This document shows, in pieces, positions 52,298 to 61,642 of a stretch of DNA of 64,000 nt; position 1 is the first letter of the stretch; each line of letters begins with the position of its first letter. This stretch comes from Verrucomicrobiales bacterium. Its GTDB lineage: Bacteria; Verrucomicrobiota; Verrucomicrobiia; Verrucomicrobiales; DEV007. The stretch lies in the NCBI GenBank assembly GCA_029940475.1, contig JAPYUT010000001.1:34788-98787 (forward strand), given 5' to 3'. Under the pieces are notes generated by a model that made no database searches, had not been told where the DNA came from, and worked only from the letters and a program-made list of their open reading frames with translations. The translations under genes were made by a program, and so were the position numbers.

Positions 52298-53503
52298 CTA
52301 GCGACAGCGCTGTAAAGTCATCAATGCAAAGGCTGTCCCGTAGGGACGGTGGTAGGAATAGAGCGGGTAGTCCCACCAGCTTCCGTCCTTTTCCTGCAGT
52401 GGCAGGATGACTGCCGCAAGCTGCCCGCCGTGGTGGGCTGCGTTCTTCTTGTCCTTGAGATCTTCGAGGCACAGAGCCGCATAGTAGTGACCGTAATAAA
52501 AGAAGTATCCGGCAACGGCAAACCAGCTTTCGTGCGGCACCGGGCGCTTGCGACCGATGGAAAGCCAACCGTTGCGGGCCCAGAGGCGGTCGAGCCAGGT
52601 GTCGAGAACTTCATCGGTAACTTTTGCATCACCCCAGTAGCGCAAGGCGATATTGCATGCCTGTGAGCGGCCGAGACTGCCGCCGGGACGGTTAATGACT
52701 GCCATTGGACGCATCTTGAGATACTCGCCGTAGGCATAGGAAAAATCCGGTTTACGCTGGCGTTTAATGGCGTCGCTGGCGCGTTTAACAAGGCGCGCGG
52801 GAACATTGACACCGATATTCTCGGCATCCTTAAGTGCCACCAGCCCCGTGGCACTGGTGAAACTGATTGACGAGGATGATGGCTGCTTGGTCTGGTAGCG
52901 AAAATCATAATATCCCCAGCCGCCGTCGACACTTTCATATTTCTCGAGCATCCTGATCTGGTGCTCGATGGCTTCCTTGATTTGCTTCCTGCGTCCGGTT
53001 TTCTCGGTTCTCCGGTACATCTGTACCAGGGCACTTATGCCATATGAATGTCCCCAGACATTGTAGATGGCGTCCCCGGTTGCGCGCCTGAGGGAACCCA
53101 GGTTTGCAAGCATCCATGCCTCGGCACGCTCAAGGGAGGCTTGGGCGTCTTTACGCTTGTCCGCGGCCTTGGTCTCGATCAGCGAACTAACGCACAATGA
53201 GGTGACCGCGGCACGGAATGCATGGTGGGCACCGGGCACCGGCGCGAAGATATTCAAGCCCTTGGTATTGCGTGCTGATCCCCACGAACCGTCCTTGTTC
53301 TGGTTGGTGACCAGGAAATTCACACCCCGCCGGATGGCAGTTTCAATTCCTTCGGGTGAAGGTGGTGTGCGAAGGGCGACCTGCTTTTCCTCTGCCGAGG
53401 ATTCCAGTGTGCAGGAAATGAAAAGGATTGCCAAGGGCAATGCCAAACCCGCCATGATGCTGCGGGAAGTTGTGTAATTAAAGGCTGGGATTTGTCCGGG
53501 CAT
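52298..53503 (-). CDS. Exported prenyltransferase/squalene-cyclase-like repeat protein
   Basis: 401 residues. A signal segment with lipobox-like LFISC, then alpha/alpha toroid repeats typical of terpenoid cyclases: VNFLVTNQNKDGSWGSA, VDGGWGYYDF, KRQRKPDFSYAYGEYL, LQEKDGSWWDYPL. The QW-type repeats match, but the catalytic DxDD of squalene-hopene cyclase is not seen, so it is probably a non-cyclase repeat protein. Such exported family members are frequent in Planctomycetes and Verrucomicrobia, of unknown role. The start could be the ATG 16 codons later. Confidence 0.85.
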   Translation of the reverse strand: MPGQIPAFNYTTSRSIMAGLALPLAILFISCTLESSAEEKQVALRTPPSPEGIETAIRRGVNFLVTNQNKDGSWGSARNTKGLNIFAPVPGAHHAFRAAVTSLCVSSLIETKAADKRKDAQASLERAEAWMLANLGSLRRATGDAIYNVWGHSYGISALVQMYRRTEKTGRRKQIKEAIEHQIRMLEKYESVDGGWGYYDFRYQTKQPSSSSISFTSATGLVALKDAENIGVNVPARLVKRASDAIKRQRKPDFSYAYGEYLKMRPMAVINRPGGSLGRSQACNIALRYWGDAKVTDEVLDTWLDRLWARNGWLSIGRKRPVPHESWFAVAGYFFYYGHYYAALCLEDLKDKKNAAHHGGQLAAVILPLQEKDGSWWDYPLYSYHRPYGTAFALMTLQRCR

Positions 53504-53530
53504 TCAGGCTGCTGCCAGTTGGTTGGTCAG

Positions 53531-53560
53531 GTGATATGAAGCAAATTATTTGCTTATCAC
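53531..53560. other. Stem-loop overlapping the adaptor gene stop
   Basis: GTGATATGAAGCAAAT pairs with ATTTGCTTATCAC with one small bulge, spanning the stop codon of the HlyD-like gene. No T-run follows on either strand, so it is not a textbook terminator, but it may stabilise or cap the 3' end of the message. Confidence 0.4.
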
Positions 53561-54988
53561 TTTGTCCCCTTGCTTCAGGCCTTTGAGGATGACTGTCACC
53601 TTACCGTTAGTGAGCCCTTTTTTGACCGTTTTTCTCTGTTTCTTTTTACCTGCCATGACCCAGACACTGTTGCCGTCGATCAGGTTGTTGGGAACAGTGA
53701 TCACGTTTTCAAATTCTGCGGCCGTGATTTTCACCTTGGCTTTCATACCGGGGAACAGGCGCCGGCTATTGAGATTTTTCTCAGCGTCAGTGGAAAACTT
53801 TACCGAGAAAGTTCCCGGAATATAGTTCACACTGGTGGTTGTCACCTTGATGTTAAGTAAAGGATTTGAGAGGGGAACAGCGGTTGCTGACAGTCCGGGT
53901 TTGAGATTGGCAAGCTTGTCTTCGGGGACGGCGGCAATGAGGCCGAGGGATCCTGGTTCGACTACCGTGATAAAAACTTCACGAGGGGACAACTTTCCGC
54001 CCGGAATGAGTTTTTTGCCGATGGTGGCTGCAGTGATCCAATGACCATTTCGGCTCAGCCCATAGTAGACAATCCCGTCTGCCGGGGCACGTATATCAAA
54101 GGAGGCCAGGTCAGCCTTCAGGTTCTTAAGATTTTTCACTGCCGTTGTACGGTCGCGACGTGCCTTCTCGAGGGCGTAACGCTTCTGATCAAGGCCCCGG
54201 GGCAGATTTTGTATGGTGTAGGAGAAATTGATGTCAGTTGTCTCGGCGTTCGCTTTATTTGCAACCCGTTGCCTGGGCAGCAGGACTTTCAGGTCGCGGT
54301 CAATGCGCATTTTTGCCAAGCGGAGGTTCTCGGTGGCACGCTCGAAGCTGTTCTTTGCCCTCTTGAGGACGATTTCTTCGGTCTCCTCAGTCAGGTCGTC
54401 AGCTTCATACATTTTTTTCAACTGGTCGTATTCTTCCTTGGAGTATTCATAACTTTGCTGCGCGTATTGAATGCTTTTCTCCACGGAGCGCACTGCCTCG
54501 GGGTGCCCGATGCGTTCGTAATAATCCCAGTTTTCCTCGGCAATTCCCTTGTTGCGTCGTGTAGCGGCCAGCTGCCGGGGGGTTGTTTTTTCTAGTGTCG
54601 CAACCTCGGCTTCAGCAATTCTCAGTGCGAGCTTTGCCGCAGGTTCACCAAGTTCCATTACCTTGATCGCTTTCTCGAGTTTTCCGGTATCAATGGTAAT
54701 GAGTTTATCATCCTTCTTCACGCGTGTTCCGTGAGGCAGCGCGGATAACACGGTCATGTCTCCCCATGCTTTCGGGGTAAGGCTGAGCTTGTATTCCCTG
54801 CCGGAGGTAAACAGTGCATCCAGCTCGACTTCAATTTTGAAGGGGGCTGATTTGGCAACGTGGTTCCGCGGGGAGGGTTCCTTTTTTTCGTCCTTGGCCG
54901 GAGGTTTCGGTTTTGCCTCCTGTGCGTGGTTGAGGATGGTGGACAGCGCGAGTAGCGCCGTCACGAACAATGCGTGTCGGTGTTTCAT
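53546..54988 (-). CDS. HlyD/MacA-like periplasmic adaptor protein
   Basis: 480 residues. Signal peptide (ALFVTALLALSTILNHAQ). The lipoyl-like half-domain (PHGTRVKKDDKLITIDTGKL) leads into a long coiled-coil hairpin (about 110-260, e.g. KSIQYAQQSYEYSKEEYDQL), then the second half-domain (FDIRAPADGIVYYGLSRNGH) and a beta-barrel part ending with VWVMAGKKKQRKTVKKGL and LKGLKQGDKVI. It should link an inner-membrane pump to an outer-membrane channel. No pump or channel gene is adjacent, so its partner is elsewhere or it has a different role. Confidence 0.8.
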   Translation of the reverse strand: MKHRHALFVTALLALSTILNHAQEAKPKPPAKDEKKEPSPRNHVAKSAPFKIEVELDALFTSGREYKLSLTPKAWGDMTVLSALPHGTRVKKDDKLITIDTGKLEKAIKVMELGEPAAKLALRIAEAEVATLEKTTPRQLAATRRNKGIAEENWDYYERIGHPEAVRSVEKSIQYAQQSYEYSKEEYDQLKKMYEADDLTEETEEIVLKRAKNSFERATENLRLAKMRIDRDLKVLLPRQRVANKANAETTDINFSYTIQNLPRGLDQKRYALEKARRDRTTAVKNLKNLKADLASFDIRAPADGIVYYGLSRNGHWITAATIGKKLIPGGKLSPREVFITVVEPGSLGLIAAVPEDKLANLKPGLSATAVPLSNPLLNIKVTTTSVNYIPGTFSVKFSTDAEKNLNSRRLFPGMKAKVKITAAEFENVITVPNNLIDGNSVWVMAGKKKQRKTVKKGLTNGKVTVILKGLKQGDKVISK

Positions 54989-55127
54989 GTTGTGTCTCGG
55001 GTCAAAAAATAGCTGCGACGTTGTCTCAAGGCGCCGCAGAGTGAACCGTCAACTTAACACTTTTCTGGGGGTGACGCCATAAAATATAAACAATGAATTT
55101 ACAGCAATTCGAGAGCATTTCCGGGCA

Positions 55128-56180
55128 TTACTGCAGTTGTTTATCGAAATAGATCTTCAGGTAGTGCATTTCCTTTCGCTCATCATAACCGCGTTCCAGA
55201 AGATTCTCCGCCTGATCAATAAATGCGGAGGAGAAGCGCAACTCGGCCCCGGTATCAAGTTTAAGTTTTCCCGTGAGTCTTTTTTTTGCTTTCCTTGCTT
55301 CAGGTTCGGAGAGTGTGAACTGATCTTCAAGGGCGTTGCCGGTTTCTTCCTGATAGCTTTCCCTGAACAGGGTGAACTGTTCAATGAGTTCGGGATCATC
55401 AAGAGTGCGCTCGAAGTCGACCAGGTTGAATTTCTCGTTTTCATTAAGGTAGTCGAGCGCCCTGCCTGCAACTGCCATTCGTTGTTCCTCATGGACCTCT
55501 TCCGGCAACCCTTTATGAGCAAAATCGACGCATAACTCCCCAAAGCGCCTGGTGAGGTAATCTTCATCGCGCACCGGCACAGCGCCGGCGAAGTCACGGT
55601 TCCAAAAATGGGTATTACCGGACTTGTCGAACAGGTAGACAACAAAGCCGTTGTTTTTCCTGTGGTTCACGATCAGGCATCCTTTATCAATCTTGTCGGG
55701 ATAGATTCCGTGCTGGGTGGTGAGCATGAGGTCACCGTTTCGTTCGGAAATCTGCAGGAAGGGCACCTTGTTCTCACTCTTGATGATGCACAGGCCCTGA
55801 GTTGCTGTGCCCTGGATAATAATTCCCTCAATCAGTGAGATACAGAGGTCGCCGCTCTTGATGTTCGGGTGATGTGATTTGGCATAAAGGTGCTTTGCTA
55901 TTTCTGTGGAGGCATCAAGCAATTGTCCCGGATCCTTAAATATGGCGCTTGTATATTCAAACAGTGGATTGCTTGCAGGCTCAGGGGTGCCCTGGAGCTG
56001 GTGCAGCTCAAGGGATTTGAATGATTTCAGGAAGCAGGAGGTCAACAGGTTGGCTTCATCATCATCGAAGTGACAGAGGGCTTTTGAGGTCAGCAGGGGC
56101 TCGTTGCGCAGCGGGTTTCCAACTTTTGCCAGGGCAAGGGAGGAGAGGCTGGATTCGTTGAAATTAACAGGGATGGACAT
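55128..56180 (-). CDS. Nucleoid-associated protein, NdpA/YejK type
   Basis: 350 residues. SSLALAKVGNPLRNEPLL, SGDLCISLIEGIIIQG, GIYPDKIDKGCLIVNHRKNN, and FWNRDFAGAVPVRDEDYLTR match the NA37/YejK family in its Bacteroidetes-like form, longer than E. coli YejK. A DNA-binding chromosome-associated role is assumed from the family. It has no signal peptide. A terminator stem separates it from the DUF4399 gene upstream, so it likely has its own promoter. Confidence 0.88.
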   Translation of the reverse strand: MSIPVNFNESSLSSLALAKVGNPLRNEPLLTSKALCHFDDDEANLLTSCFLKSFKSLELHQLQGTPEPASNPLFEYTSAIFKDPGQLLDASTEIAKHLYAKSHHPNIKSGDLCISLIEGIIIQGTATQGLCIIKSENKVPFLQISERNGDLMLTTQHGIYPDKIDKGCLIVNHRKNNGFVVYLFDKSGNTHFWNRDFAGAVPVRDEDYLTRRFGELCVDFAHKGLPEEVHEEQRMAVAGRALDYLNENEKFNLVDFERTLDDPELIEQFTLFRESYQEETGNALEDQFTLSEPEARKAKKRLTGKLKLDTGAELRFSSAFIDQAENLLERGYDERKEMHYLKIYFDKQLQ

Positions 56181-56205
56181 GCTTATGTTTAAAGAATCAG
56201 CGGTC

Positions 56206-56247
56206 GTTAAAGAAAAGCGATGCCCTGTTGTAACGGGACACCGCTTT
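56206..56247 (-). terminator. Rho-independent terminator of the DUF4399 gene
   Basis: On the minus strand AAAGCG...CGCTTT closes a long stem that continues through GTGTCC/GGGCAT with wobbles, then TTTTCTTT. It lies about 40 bases downstream of the DUF4399 stop. Confidence 0.75.
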
Positions 56248-56285
56248 AGATAGCCTGGAAGGCCGAAGAAGTTGGGATTACCTGC

Positions 56286-56741
56286 TTACTCCTCAACGGT
56301 AATGCTAATGGCCTTTGAGAGAACCGGCGGATTGTGCGGGCGGTGCAGGTGATCACCGAAGACAAGCTGCAGGGTGTGTTTTCCGGGTGGCAGTTCAATA
56401 GCGGCTTCGGTTTGTCCGCCGCCAAAGTGCTTGATCTGCTCAGAAGCCAGCAAGGGGAGGTTCATGTCAAACTTCGCGCCGTCAATAATAAGGTGATGAT
56501 GGCCGGTGTTTGGAAACTTGATACCTGCCGGGGCAATTCCCATGCCCTTGAGGCCAAATTTGATTGTGAATTTCTTTTTAACGCTCTTGCCGTCTTTGGG
56601 AAAGATGATGTAGACCTTGGCACCTTTCGGGGAGGTTGCCTTGGCTTCTGCAGCTGCTGTATCTTTAGTTTTCTTGTCAGCGGTGTAAGCGGATCCTGTC
56701 AGCAGGGCGAGAGAGATAATGAGAGCTAAAGTATGTTTCAT
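56286..56741 (-). CDS. Exported DUF4399 domain protein
   Basis: 151 residues. Signal peptide (ALIISLALLTGSAYTADK), a short Lys/Ala/Thr linker, and the DUF4399 core: GAKVYIIFPKDG, FGLKGMGIAPAGIKFPNTGH, HHHLIIDGAKF, HFGGGQTEAAIELPPGKHTL, FGDHLHRPHNPPVLSK. The family is a small exported beta-sandwich with His-rich loops, plausibly metal-binding, of unknown function. Bordered by terminators on both sides, so it appears monocistronic. Confidence 0.9.
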   Translation of the reverse strand: MKHTLALIISLALLTGSAYTADKKTKDTAAAEAKATSPKGAKVYIIFPKDGKSVKKKFTIKFGLKGMGIAPAGIKFPNTGHHHLIIDGAKFDMNLPLLASEQIKHFGGGQTEAAIELPPGKHTLQLVFGDHLHRPHNPPVLSKAISITVEE

Positions 56742-56843
56742 GGTAATCTATGTTTACAGGAGCGGGGAATTTCCCGATCCATTACTGTTGGTTATCGGGT
56801 TTTTGTGGCTTGATGTCGAGCATATAGCTGGGGAAGCGGGAAT

Positions 56844-56876
56844 AAAAAAAGCCCGCCCCGGGAACCGGGACGGGCT
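56844..56876 (-). terminator. Strong Rho-independent terminator of the ThuA gene
   Basis: On the minus strand a GC-rich stem (AGCCCG-CCCGG against CCGGG-CGGGCT, one mismatch) is followed by seven T (plus positions 56844-56850 as A). It lies 37 bases after the thuA-like stop. Confidence 0.9.
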
Positions 56877-56912
56877 GAAGTCGTTTCAGGGCAAGGTGAA
56901 ACAAAAGACAGG

Positions 56913-57851
56913 TTATCGGCCGGCAATGTTTCCGGGTGTAGGCAGGATATCACGGAGAGCAACCTTTTTCGGCACGTCATCGGCGTCCAGATCACCAAGG
57001 GCATACTGGATTCCTGCAAGGTAGTGCTTGAGAATGGCGGGGTTCCAGTAGATCTCGTCACGATGCCCAAGTGAGCAGTAGAATATTCTTCCCTTGCCGT
57101 AATTGTCGACCCAGGCAATCGGGTACAGACCGTCCTTGCCGTAGCGGCCTTTACCCTTGTCGACAATTTCCCCTGAGAGGCTGAGAAGCATGCGGCGCTC
57201 TTCGGGTAATGCAGTGCCGTTGCGGAACTGGTAGATTTCATCGGCAATTTCAAAGTCCTTGCCCGCGAAGGCGGCAGTTAGAGGATGACTCGGGTCGAGA
57301 TTCTTGACCTTGATCTTCGTGTGCCAGGGGTGGCCGGCAAAGGCGCCGCCCATCATGTCATTGTATTCTTTCCAGTTCTTGTAGGTGTCCGTGGCAGAAT
57401 GGGTGCCGATGAGGCCTTTTCCTGACTTTACGAAATCAACGAGGCTTTTCTTCAGGCGCTCTTCACGACCGGCTTCCTTTGACTTGAAGACCTCGCCGGT
57501 GGTGTTGAGAAATATGACCGCGTCAAATCCCTTGAGTTTTTCAGGCTCGAAGAAAGAGTCATCCTCGGTGGCAGTAACTTCAAAGGCGCCAGTGGACTTG
57601 CCAATTTGTTTCATTGCCTCGACTCCCGTCGGGATTGAGCCGTGCCGGAAACCGGCTGTTTTTGAGAAAACAAGAACCTTTCTTGCTGCCTTTGGCTTGG
57701 CGGGTGCCTTGGCGGGCAGGGATGCAGTAATCTTGTCTGCGTTCTCTGGCTTGGCGGGCTTGGCCGTTTTTCCTTTCTGGGCATTGGCGGCAGCCAGTGC
57801 TGCTGCAAGCAGACCTGCAGGAAGCAGGATGGTGAGAAGTTTTATTTTCAT
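56913..57851 (-). CDS. Exported ThuA-domain protein
   Basis: 312 residues. Signal peptide, Pro/Ala/Lys linker to residue ~58, then the ThuA (trehalose utilisation) type I glutamine amidotransferase-like fold: VLVFSKTAGFRHGSIPTG, FDAVIFLNTTGEVF, GTHSATDTYKNW, GGAFAGHPW, GRIFYCSLGHRDEIY. Family members are linked to glycan metabolism in this phylum; the reaction is unknown for most. It ends with a short tail DDVPKKVALRDILPT. A strong terminator follows. Confidence 0.9.
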   Translation of the reverse strand: MKIKLLTILLPAGLLAAALAAANAQKGKTAKPAKPENADKITASLPAKAPAKPKAARKVLVFSKTAGFRHGSIPTGVEAMKQIGKSTGAFEVTATEDDSFFEPEKLKGFDAVIFLNTTGEVFKSKEAGREERLKKSLVDFVKSGKGLIGTHSATDTYKNWKEYNDMMGGAFAGHPWHTKIKVKNLDPSHPLTAAFAGKDFEIADEIYQFRNGTALPEERRMLLSLSGEIVDKGKGRYGKDGLYPIAWVDNYGKGRIFYCSLGHRDEIYWNPAILKHYLAGIQYALGDLDADDVPKKVALRDILPTPGNIAGR

Positions 57852-57924
57852 GGAGTTGAGGTGATTGCGAGTTTCTGGATGTTTTTAAGTGTATGTCCTA
57901 TTGTCTGGAATGAATGGCCTACTG

Positions 57925-57947
57925 TTACCGATTCTCAACATCGGTAA
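57925..57947. promoter_or_regulatory. TTACCGAT-N7-ATCGGTAA inverted repeat
   Basis: A perfect eight-base inverted repeat in the 168-base gap between the acs stop and the thuA-like start. No T-run follows on either strand, so a terminator is less likely than an operator for the ThuA gene promoter. A third TACCG directly follows. Confidence 0.4.
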
Positions 57948-58019
57948 TACCGCATCGTTGATTTCAAGGCACGTTTTTTTTGTAAAAAGGCCCATTTCCA
58001 CAGTATTTCAGGGACGTTT

Positions 58020-59966
58020 TCAGCTGGATTGCTTCTGCAGGTTCGCCACTACCTGGAAATCCTCAAGTGTGGTGGTGTCGCCGCTGATTTTTCCGCCGGC
58101 ACAGATTTCCTTGAGCAATCGACGCATGATTTTCCCACTTCGGGTTTTTGGCAGTGTCGCGGTGAAGCGAATGTCGTCGGGCTTGGCAATGGATCCGATC
58201 TCCTTGCCAACGTGGGCACGGAGCTCCTTGGCCAGCTTATCACTTTGCTTTACCCCCTCTTTCAGGGTGACGAAGGCGACAATTCCCTGGCCCTTGATTT
58301 CATGGGGTTTTCCGACCACTGCCGCCTCGGCCACTGAGACATGTGAGACAAGTGCGCTTTCAACTTCCGCGGTACCAAGCCTGTGTCCGGACACGTTAAG
58401 CACATCATCAAGGCGCCCGACAATCCAGAAGTAGCCGTCCTTGTCGCGCCGGGCGCCGTCCCCGGCGGTATAGATGCCGTCGTAATCATCCCAATAGGTT
58501 TTGCGATAACGGCGTTTGTCGCCATAAATAGTGCGCAGCATTGAGGGCCATGGCTTGCGAATCACAAGTTTTCCGCCTTCATCAGCTTTACACTCACGCC
58601 CGGTCTCATCGAGTATCGCGGCATCGATTCCAAAGAACGGCAGTGTTGCTGTGCCGGGCTTGGTTGGCGTGGCGCCAGGTAGCGGGCTGATCATGATGGC
58701 ACCGGTCTCGGTTTGCCACCAGGTATCAACGATGGGACATTGCTTGCCGCCAATCTTCTCGTGATACCATATCCATGTTTCCGGATTAATCGGTTCGCCG
58801 ACAGTGCCAAGCAGTCGCAGGGAACTCAAATTATGTGCTTCAGGGAACTTGTCCCCGGCCTTGATGAAGGCACGAATTGCAGTGGGGGCGGTATAAAAAA
58901 TAGTAACACCGTGCCGCTCGATGATATCCCAAAATCTACCAAAGTCAGGTTGATTGGGAGCTCCCTCATACATCAGGCAGGTGGCACCGTTAAGTAGTGG
59001 CCCGTAGACTATATAGCTGTGGCCGGTGATCCAGCCTACATCCGCCGTGCACCAGTAGATATCCTCATCACGGATATCGAATATATATTTTGTGGTGCAG
59101 TAGCTGCCGGTGAGGTAGCCGCCGGTGGTATGCAGGATTCCCTTTGGTTTGCCGGTCGATCCGCTGGTGTAGAGAATAAACAGCGGATGTTCACTGTCGA
59201 GCGCTTCAGGGGGGCAGTCTACAGGCGAGCTTGCCATCTCCCTGTGCCACCATACATCCCTGCCGCGTTTCATTTTCACTTTGTTCTTGCAGCGCTCAAG
59301 AGCAATAACGGTGTGAACGGATTTTTCCTTCTTCAGGGCTTCGTCGACATTGTCCTTTAAAGGGATTATTTTGCCACGTCGCCATCCACCGTCTGCAGTG
59401 ATTACCGCGCAGGCTCCGGAGTCCTGCACGCGGTCGAGGATGCTTGCCGCTGAGAATCCTCCAAATATCACGGAGTGAACTGCACCGATACGGGCACATG
59501 CCAGCATGGCAATGGCGGCTTCGGGAACCATCGGCATATAAATAATGACCCGATCCCGTTTCTTGATGCCTCGTGCCTTGAGGACGTTGGCGAACTTGCA
59601 CACCTCCTTGTGCAGTTGAGCGTAAGTGAGCGTGCGGATTTCACCGGGTTCACCTTCCCATATGATGGCGGCCTTGTTCCTGCGGGGACCATCAAGATGC
59701 CGGTCGAGGCAGTTCTCGGCGGCATTGATTTTTCCTCCTGTAAACCATTTTGCAGAAGGTGCGTTCCAGTCGAGGACCTTGTTCCATTTTTTTTGCCAGG
59801 TAAGTTCACCGGCTTCGCGTCCCCAGAACTTTGACGGCGAGGCTATTGATTGTTTATAGAGTCGCTTATATTCGGCAAGGCTGCCGATTCGTGCGGAGCT
59901 GGAGAATTTTTTTGCGGGCTTGAATACCCGATTCTCGGTGAGGTGTGATTCGATATTTTTGCTCAT
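58020..59966 (-). CDS. acs: Acetyl-CoA synthetase
   Basis: 648 residues, family length. ATP/AMP-binding [54 protein letters not shown], and the C-terminal [13 protein letters not shown] with the acetylatable Lys. It makes acetyl-CoA from acetate, ATP and CoA in the cytoplasm. It lies downstream of the pseudouridine synthase with a 62-base gap and stands apart from other metabolic genes. Confidence 0.96.
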   Translation of the reverse strand: MSKNIESHLTENRVFKPAKKFSSSARIGSLAEYKRLYKQSIASPSKFWGREAGELTWQKKWNKVLDWNAPSAKWFTGGKINAAENCLDRHLDGPRRNKAAIIWEGEPGEIRTLTYAQLHKEVCKFANVLKARGIKKRDRVIIYMPMVPEAAIAMLACARIGAVHSVIFGGFSAASILDRVQDSGACAVITADGGWRRGKIIPLKDNVDEALKKEKSVHTVIALERCKNKVKMKRGRDVWWHREMASSPVDCPPEALDSEHPLFILYTSGSTGKPKGILHTTGGYLTGSYCTTKYIFDIRDEDIYWCTADVGWITGHSYIVYGPLLNGATCLMYEGAPNQPDFGRFWDIIERHGVTIFYTAPTAIRAFIKAGDKFPEAHNLSSLRLLGTVGEPINPETWIWYHEKIGGKQCPIVDTWWQTETGAIMISPLPGATPTKPGTATLPFFGIDAAILDETGRECKADEGGKLVIRKPWPSMLRTIYGDKRRYRKTYWDDYDGIYTAGDGARRDKDGYFWIVGRLDDVLNVSGHRLGTAEVESALVSHVSVAEAAVVGKPHEIKGQGIVAFVTLKEGVKQSDKLAKELRAHVGKEIGSIAKPDDIRFTATLPKTRSGKIMRRLLKEICAGGKISGDTTTLEDFQVVANLQKQSS

Positions 59967-60028
59967 TGTTACCTGCAGGAAAAGAGATATCTATTTGCGG
60001 TTCAGGATAGCGAATCGAGCAGTCACGC

Positions 60029-60763
60029 TCAATGCTTTGTTTTATTGAATATGGCTGCAAGGTCACGGCGACCCAGGAAACGCCAGCTACCGGGTTTCAG
60101 TGAAGTGTCGGTAAGGCCGCCGATGCGCACACGGATAAGGCGCGTAACCCGGTATCCGAGGGTATCAAGCATATAGCGGATCTGGCGTTTCAGCCCCTGA
60201 TGCAGGATAACAGCTATGGAGCGCTTGGTGATTTTTTCAACTGCGAGGGCACGTGCGAATCCTGAAGGCGTATCAACTCCCTGAATAAGGAGTTGAGCAT
60301 GTTCTTCCCGGAAGGGTGTTGACAGGCTTACCACGTATTCCTTCTCAGTTTTCTTACTTGGATGAGAGAGCCTTTGTGAGGTTTCTCCGCAATTGGTGAG
60401 GATGATCAAGCCTTCACTGTCGAAATCAAGCCGTCCGGCATAGTGAATACTGCGTTGGCGGGCCAGATGGGGCGGGAGCAGTTCGAAAATTGTAGGGCGT
60501 CCTTCCGGGTCATTACGAGTGCAGAGGTATCCGACCGGTTTATAGAGCAGGATGGTGACCTCTTTATTTTCCCTTTTCAGCGTGCGTCCATCGACGGTTA
60601 CCTGGTCCTCCTCCCGGATACGGGTGGCAAGTGACAGGCAGGGTTGACCGTTAATCAGCACGCGGCCTTGCGTGACAATAGTCTCGCAGGATCGTCGCGA
60701 GCCAAGACCACAATCCGCTAAGAAGCGGTTGATTCGCGGCGGCGGATCGTTGCTGGTGGACAA
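60029..60763 (-). CDS. RsuA/RluB-family rRNA pseudouridine synthase
   Basis: 244 residues from a TTG at 60763; no ATG fits. S4 domain: RINRFLADCGLGSRRSCETI, GRVLINGQ. Catalytic domain: LLYKPVGYLCTRNDPEGRPT, YAGRLDFDSEGLIILTN with the catalytic Asp, and QGLKRQIRYMLDTLGYRVTR. It isomerises a uridine in rRNA; RluB and RsuA cannot be separated confidently. The frame stays open to a GTG at 60859 inside the small basic protein gene, which is out of frame with it. The upstream gene ends 41 bases before, so translation may be coupled to it. Confidence 0.9.
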   Translation of the reverse strand: MSTSNDPPPRINRFLADCGLGSRRSCETIVTQGRVLINGQPCLSLATRIREEDQVTVDGRTLKRENKEVTILLYKPVGYLCTRNDPEGRPTIFELLPPHLARQRSIHYAGRLDFDSEGLIILTNCGETSQRLSHPSKKTEKEYVVSLSTPFREEHAQLLIQGVDTPSGFARALAVEKITKRSIAVILHQGLKRQIRYMLDTLGYRVTRLIRVRIGGLTDTSLKPGSWRFLGRRDLAAIFNKTKH

Positions 60764-60804
60764 AGTATAATTTTGCCGGTGCTCCCGCCGGAAATGGAGT
60801 GGGC

Positions 60805-60960
60805 TTACTCGTCCGGCTTGGTCTTGGGCAGACCAAGCGGGGTTGTCCCTTCTTTCCACTGGCCGCGGGACTTGAGCAATTTTACGCGTTCAAAGCGTTT
60901 GAGCACGCTGCGCTTGGCGCCAACGGAGGATGATCCTTTGAGACTGCGGTGTTGGGACAT
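60805..60960 (-). CDS. Small basic protein, Chlamydiae/Verrucomicrobia family
   Basis: 51 residues: MSQHRSLKGSSSVGAKRSVL at the start, then KRFERVKLLKSRGQWKEG and a final GLPKTKPDE. It matches, almost without gaps, the family of ~52-residue basic proteins reported across Chlamydiae, Verrucomicrobia and related phyla (I recall a TIGR04137 entry). Family size, charge and syntenic position beside an rRNA-modifying gene suggest a ribosome-associated role, which is unproven. It is a strong phylum marker. It is followed by a pseudouridine synthase gene and preceded by the sufT terminator. Confidence 0.92.
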   Translation of the reverse strand: MSQHRSLKGSSSVGAKRSVLKRFERVKLLKSRGQWKEGTTPLGLPKTKPDE

Positions 60961-61019
60961 GATGTTGTCGATTGATATTTAGCGGACTATACAGGAAATG
61001 CGGGGGCGGAAATCTATAT

Positions 61020-61046
61020 GGCTTGCCTTGTCCCGCAAGCCTTTTT
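61020..61046 (-). terminator. Stem-loop terminator downstream of sufT
   Basis: GGCTTGC and GCAAGCC form a seven-base-pair stem with an eight-base loop; a T5 run follows on the plus strand and A5 precedes it on the minus strand, with an AT-rich continuation. No plus gene ends nearby, so its probable job is ending sufT transcription. Confidence 0.5.
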
Positions 61047-61066
61047 ATCCGCTACCTGAATGGCAG

Positions 61067-61642
61067 TTAGACCATGCCCAGTTTCATCTTTCCTTCCTCG
61101 GAAATCATGTCCTGATTCCATGGCGGATCCCAGACGAGTTCCACTTGAGCATCATCGACCCCTTTGATGGTCATGATTTTACTTTGTGCATCGGCGGCAA
61201 TCGTTGGTCCCATGCCGCATCCCGGGGCAGTAAGTGTCATTTTTATCTTGGCGGATTTCTTTTCGTTCTCCTCGAGAACATGACAATCGTACACCAGGCC
61301 GAGATCGACGATGTTTACCGGTATCTCGGGATCAAAGACAGTCTTTAATTGCTCCCATACGGCAGCTTGAAAAGCCTCACTTCCGAGATCCTCGCCGGAG
61401 TTTATTTTATCGGTTGCCGGTTGTTTTTCTTTTTTCTCATGAATCCCGAGAGCATCCGAGTCCTGTTCGGAGATGCGGGCCAGTCCCTGATCGGTGGCGA
61501 CCGTGTAGGTGCCGCCAAGTGACTGCGTGATGATGACTTTTGTTCCGGCTGGCAAGGTGAGGGCATCCCCGCTGGGAATCTGGATGGCCTCGATATCGCG
61601 CGCGAGTTCTAACTCGCTGCCTTGTTGGGAAGTTTCGCTCAT
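61067..61642 (-). CDS. sufT: Putative Fe-S cluster assembly protein SufT
   Basis: 191 residues. The N-terminal part (ALTLPAGTKVIITQSLGGTY) and the C-terminal MIP18/DUF59 domain (VFDPEIPVNIVDLGLVYDCH, TLTAPGCGMGPTIAADAQ, VELVWDPPWNQDMISEEGK) match SufT. The conserved Cys lies in APGCG. SufT assists iron-sulfur cluster maturation in the cytoplasm. Its start overlaps the stop of the preceding small gene by four bases (ATGA). Confidence 0.93.
   Translation of the reverse strand: MSETSQQGSELELARDIEAIQIPSGDALTLPAGTKVIITQSLGGTYTVATDQGLARISEQDSDALGIHEKKEKQPATDKINSGEDLGSEAFQAAVWEQLKTVFDPEIPVNIVDLGLVYDCHVLEENEKKSAKIKMTLTAPGCGMGPTIAADAQSKIMTIKGVDDAQVELVWDPPWNQDMISEEGKMKLGMV

Noticed and set aside
60764..60859. 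GTG at 60859 as the pseudouridine synthase start
   Set aside because: It lies inside the small basic protein gene in another frame, and the S4 domain begins only after 60763.
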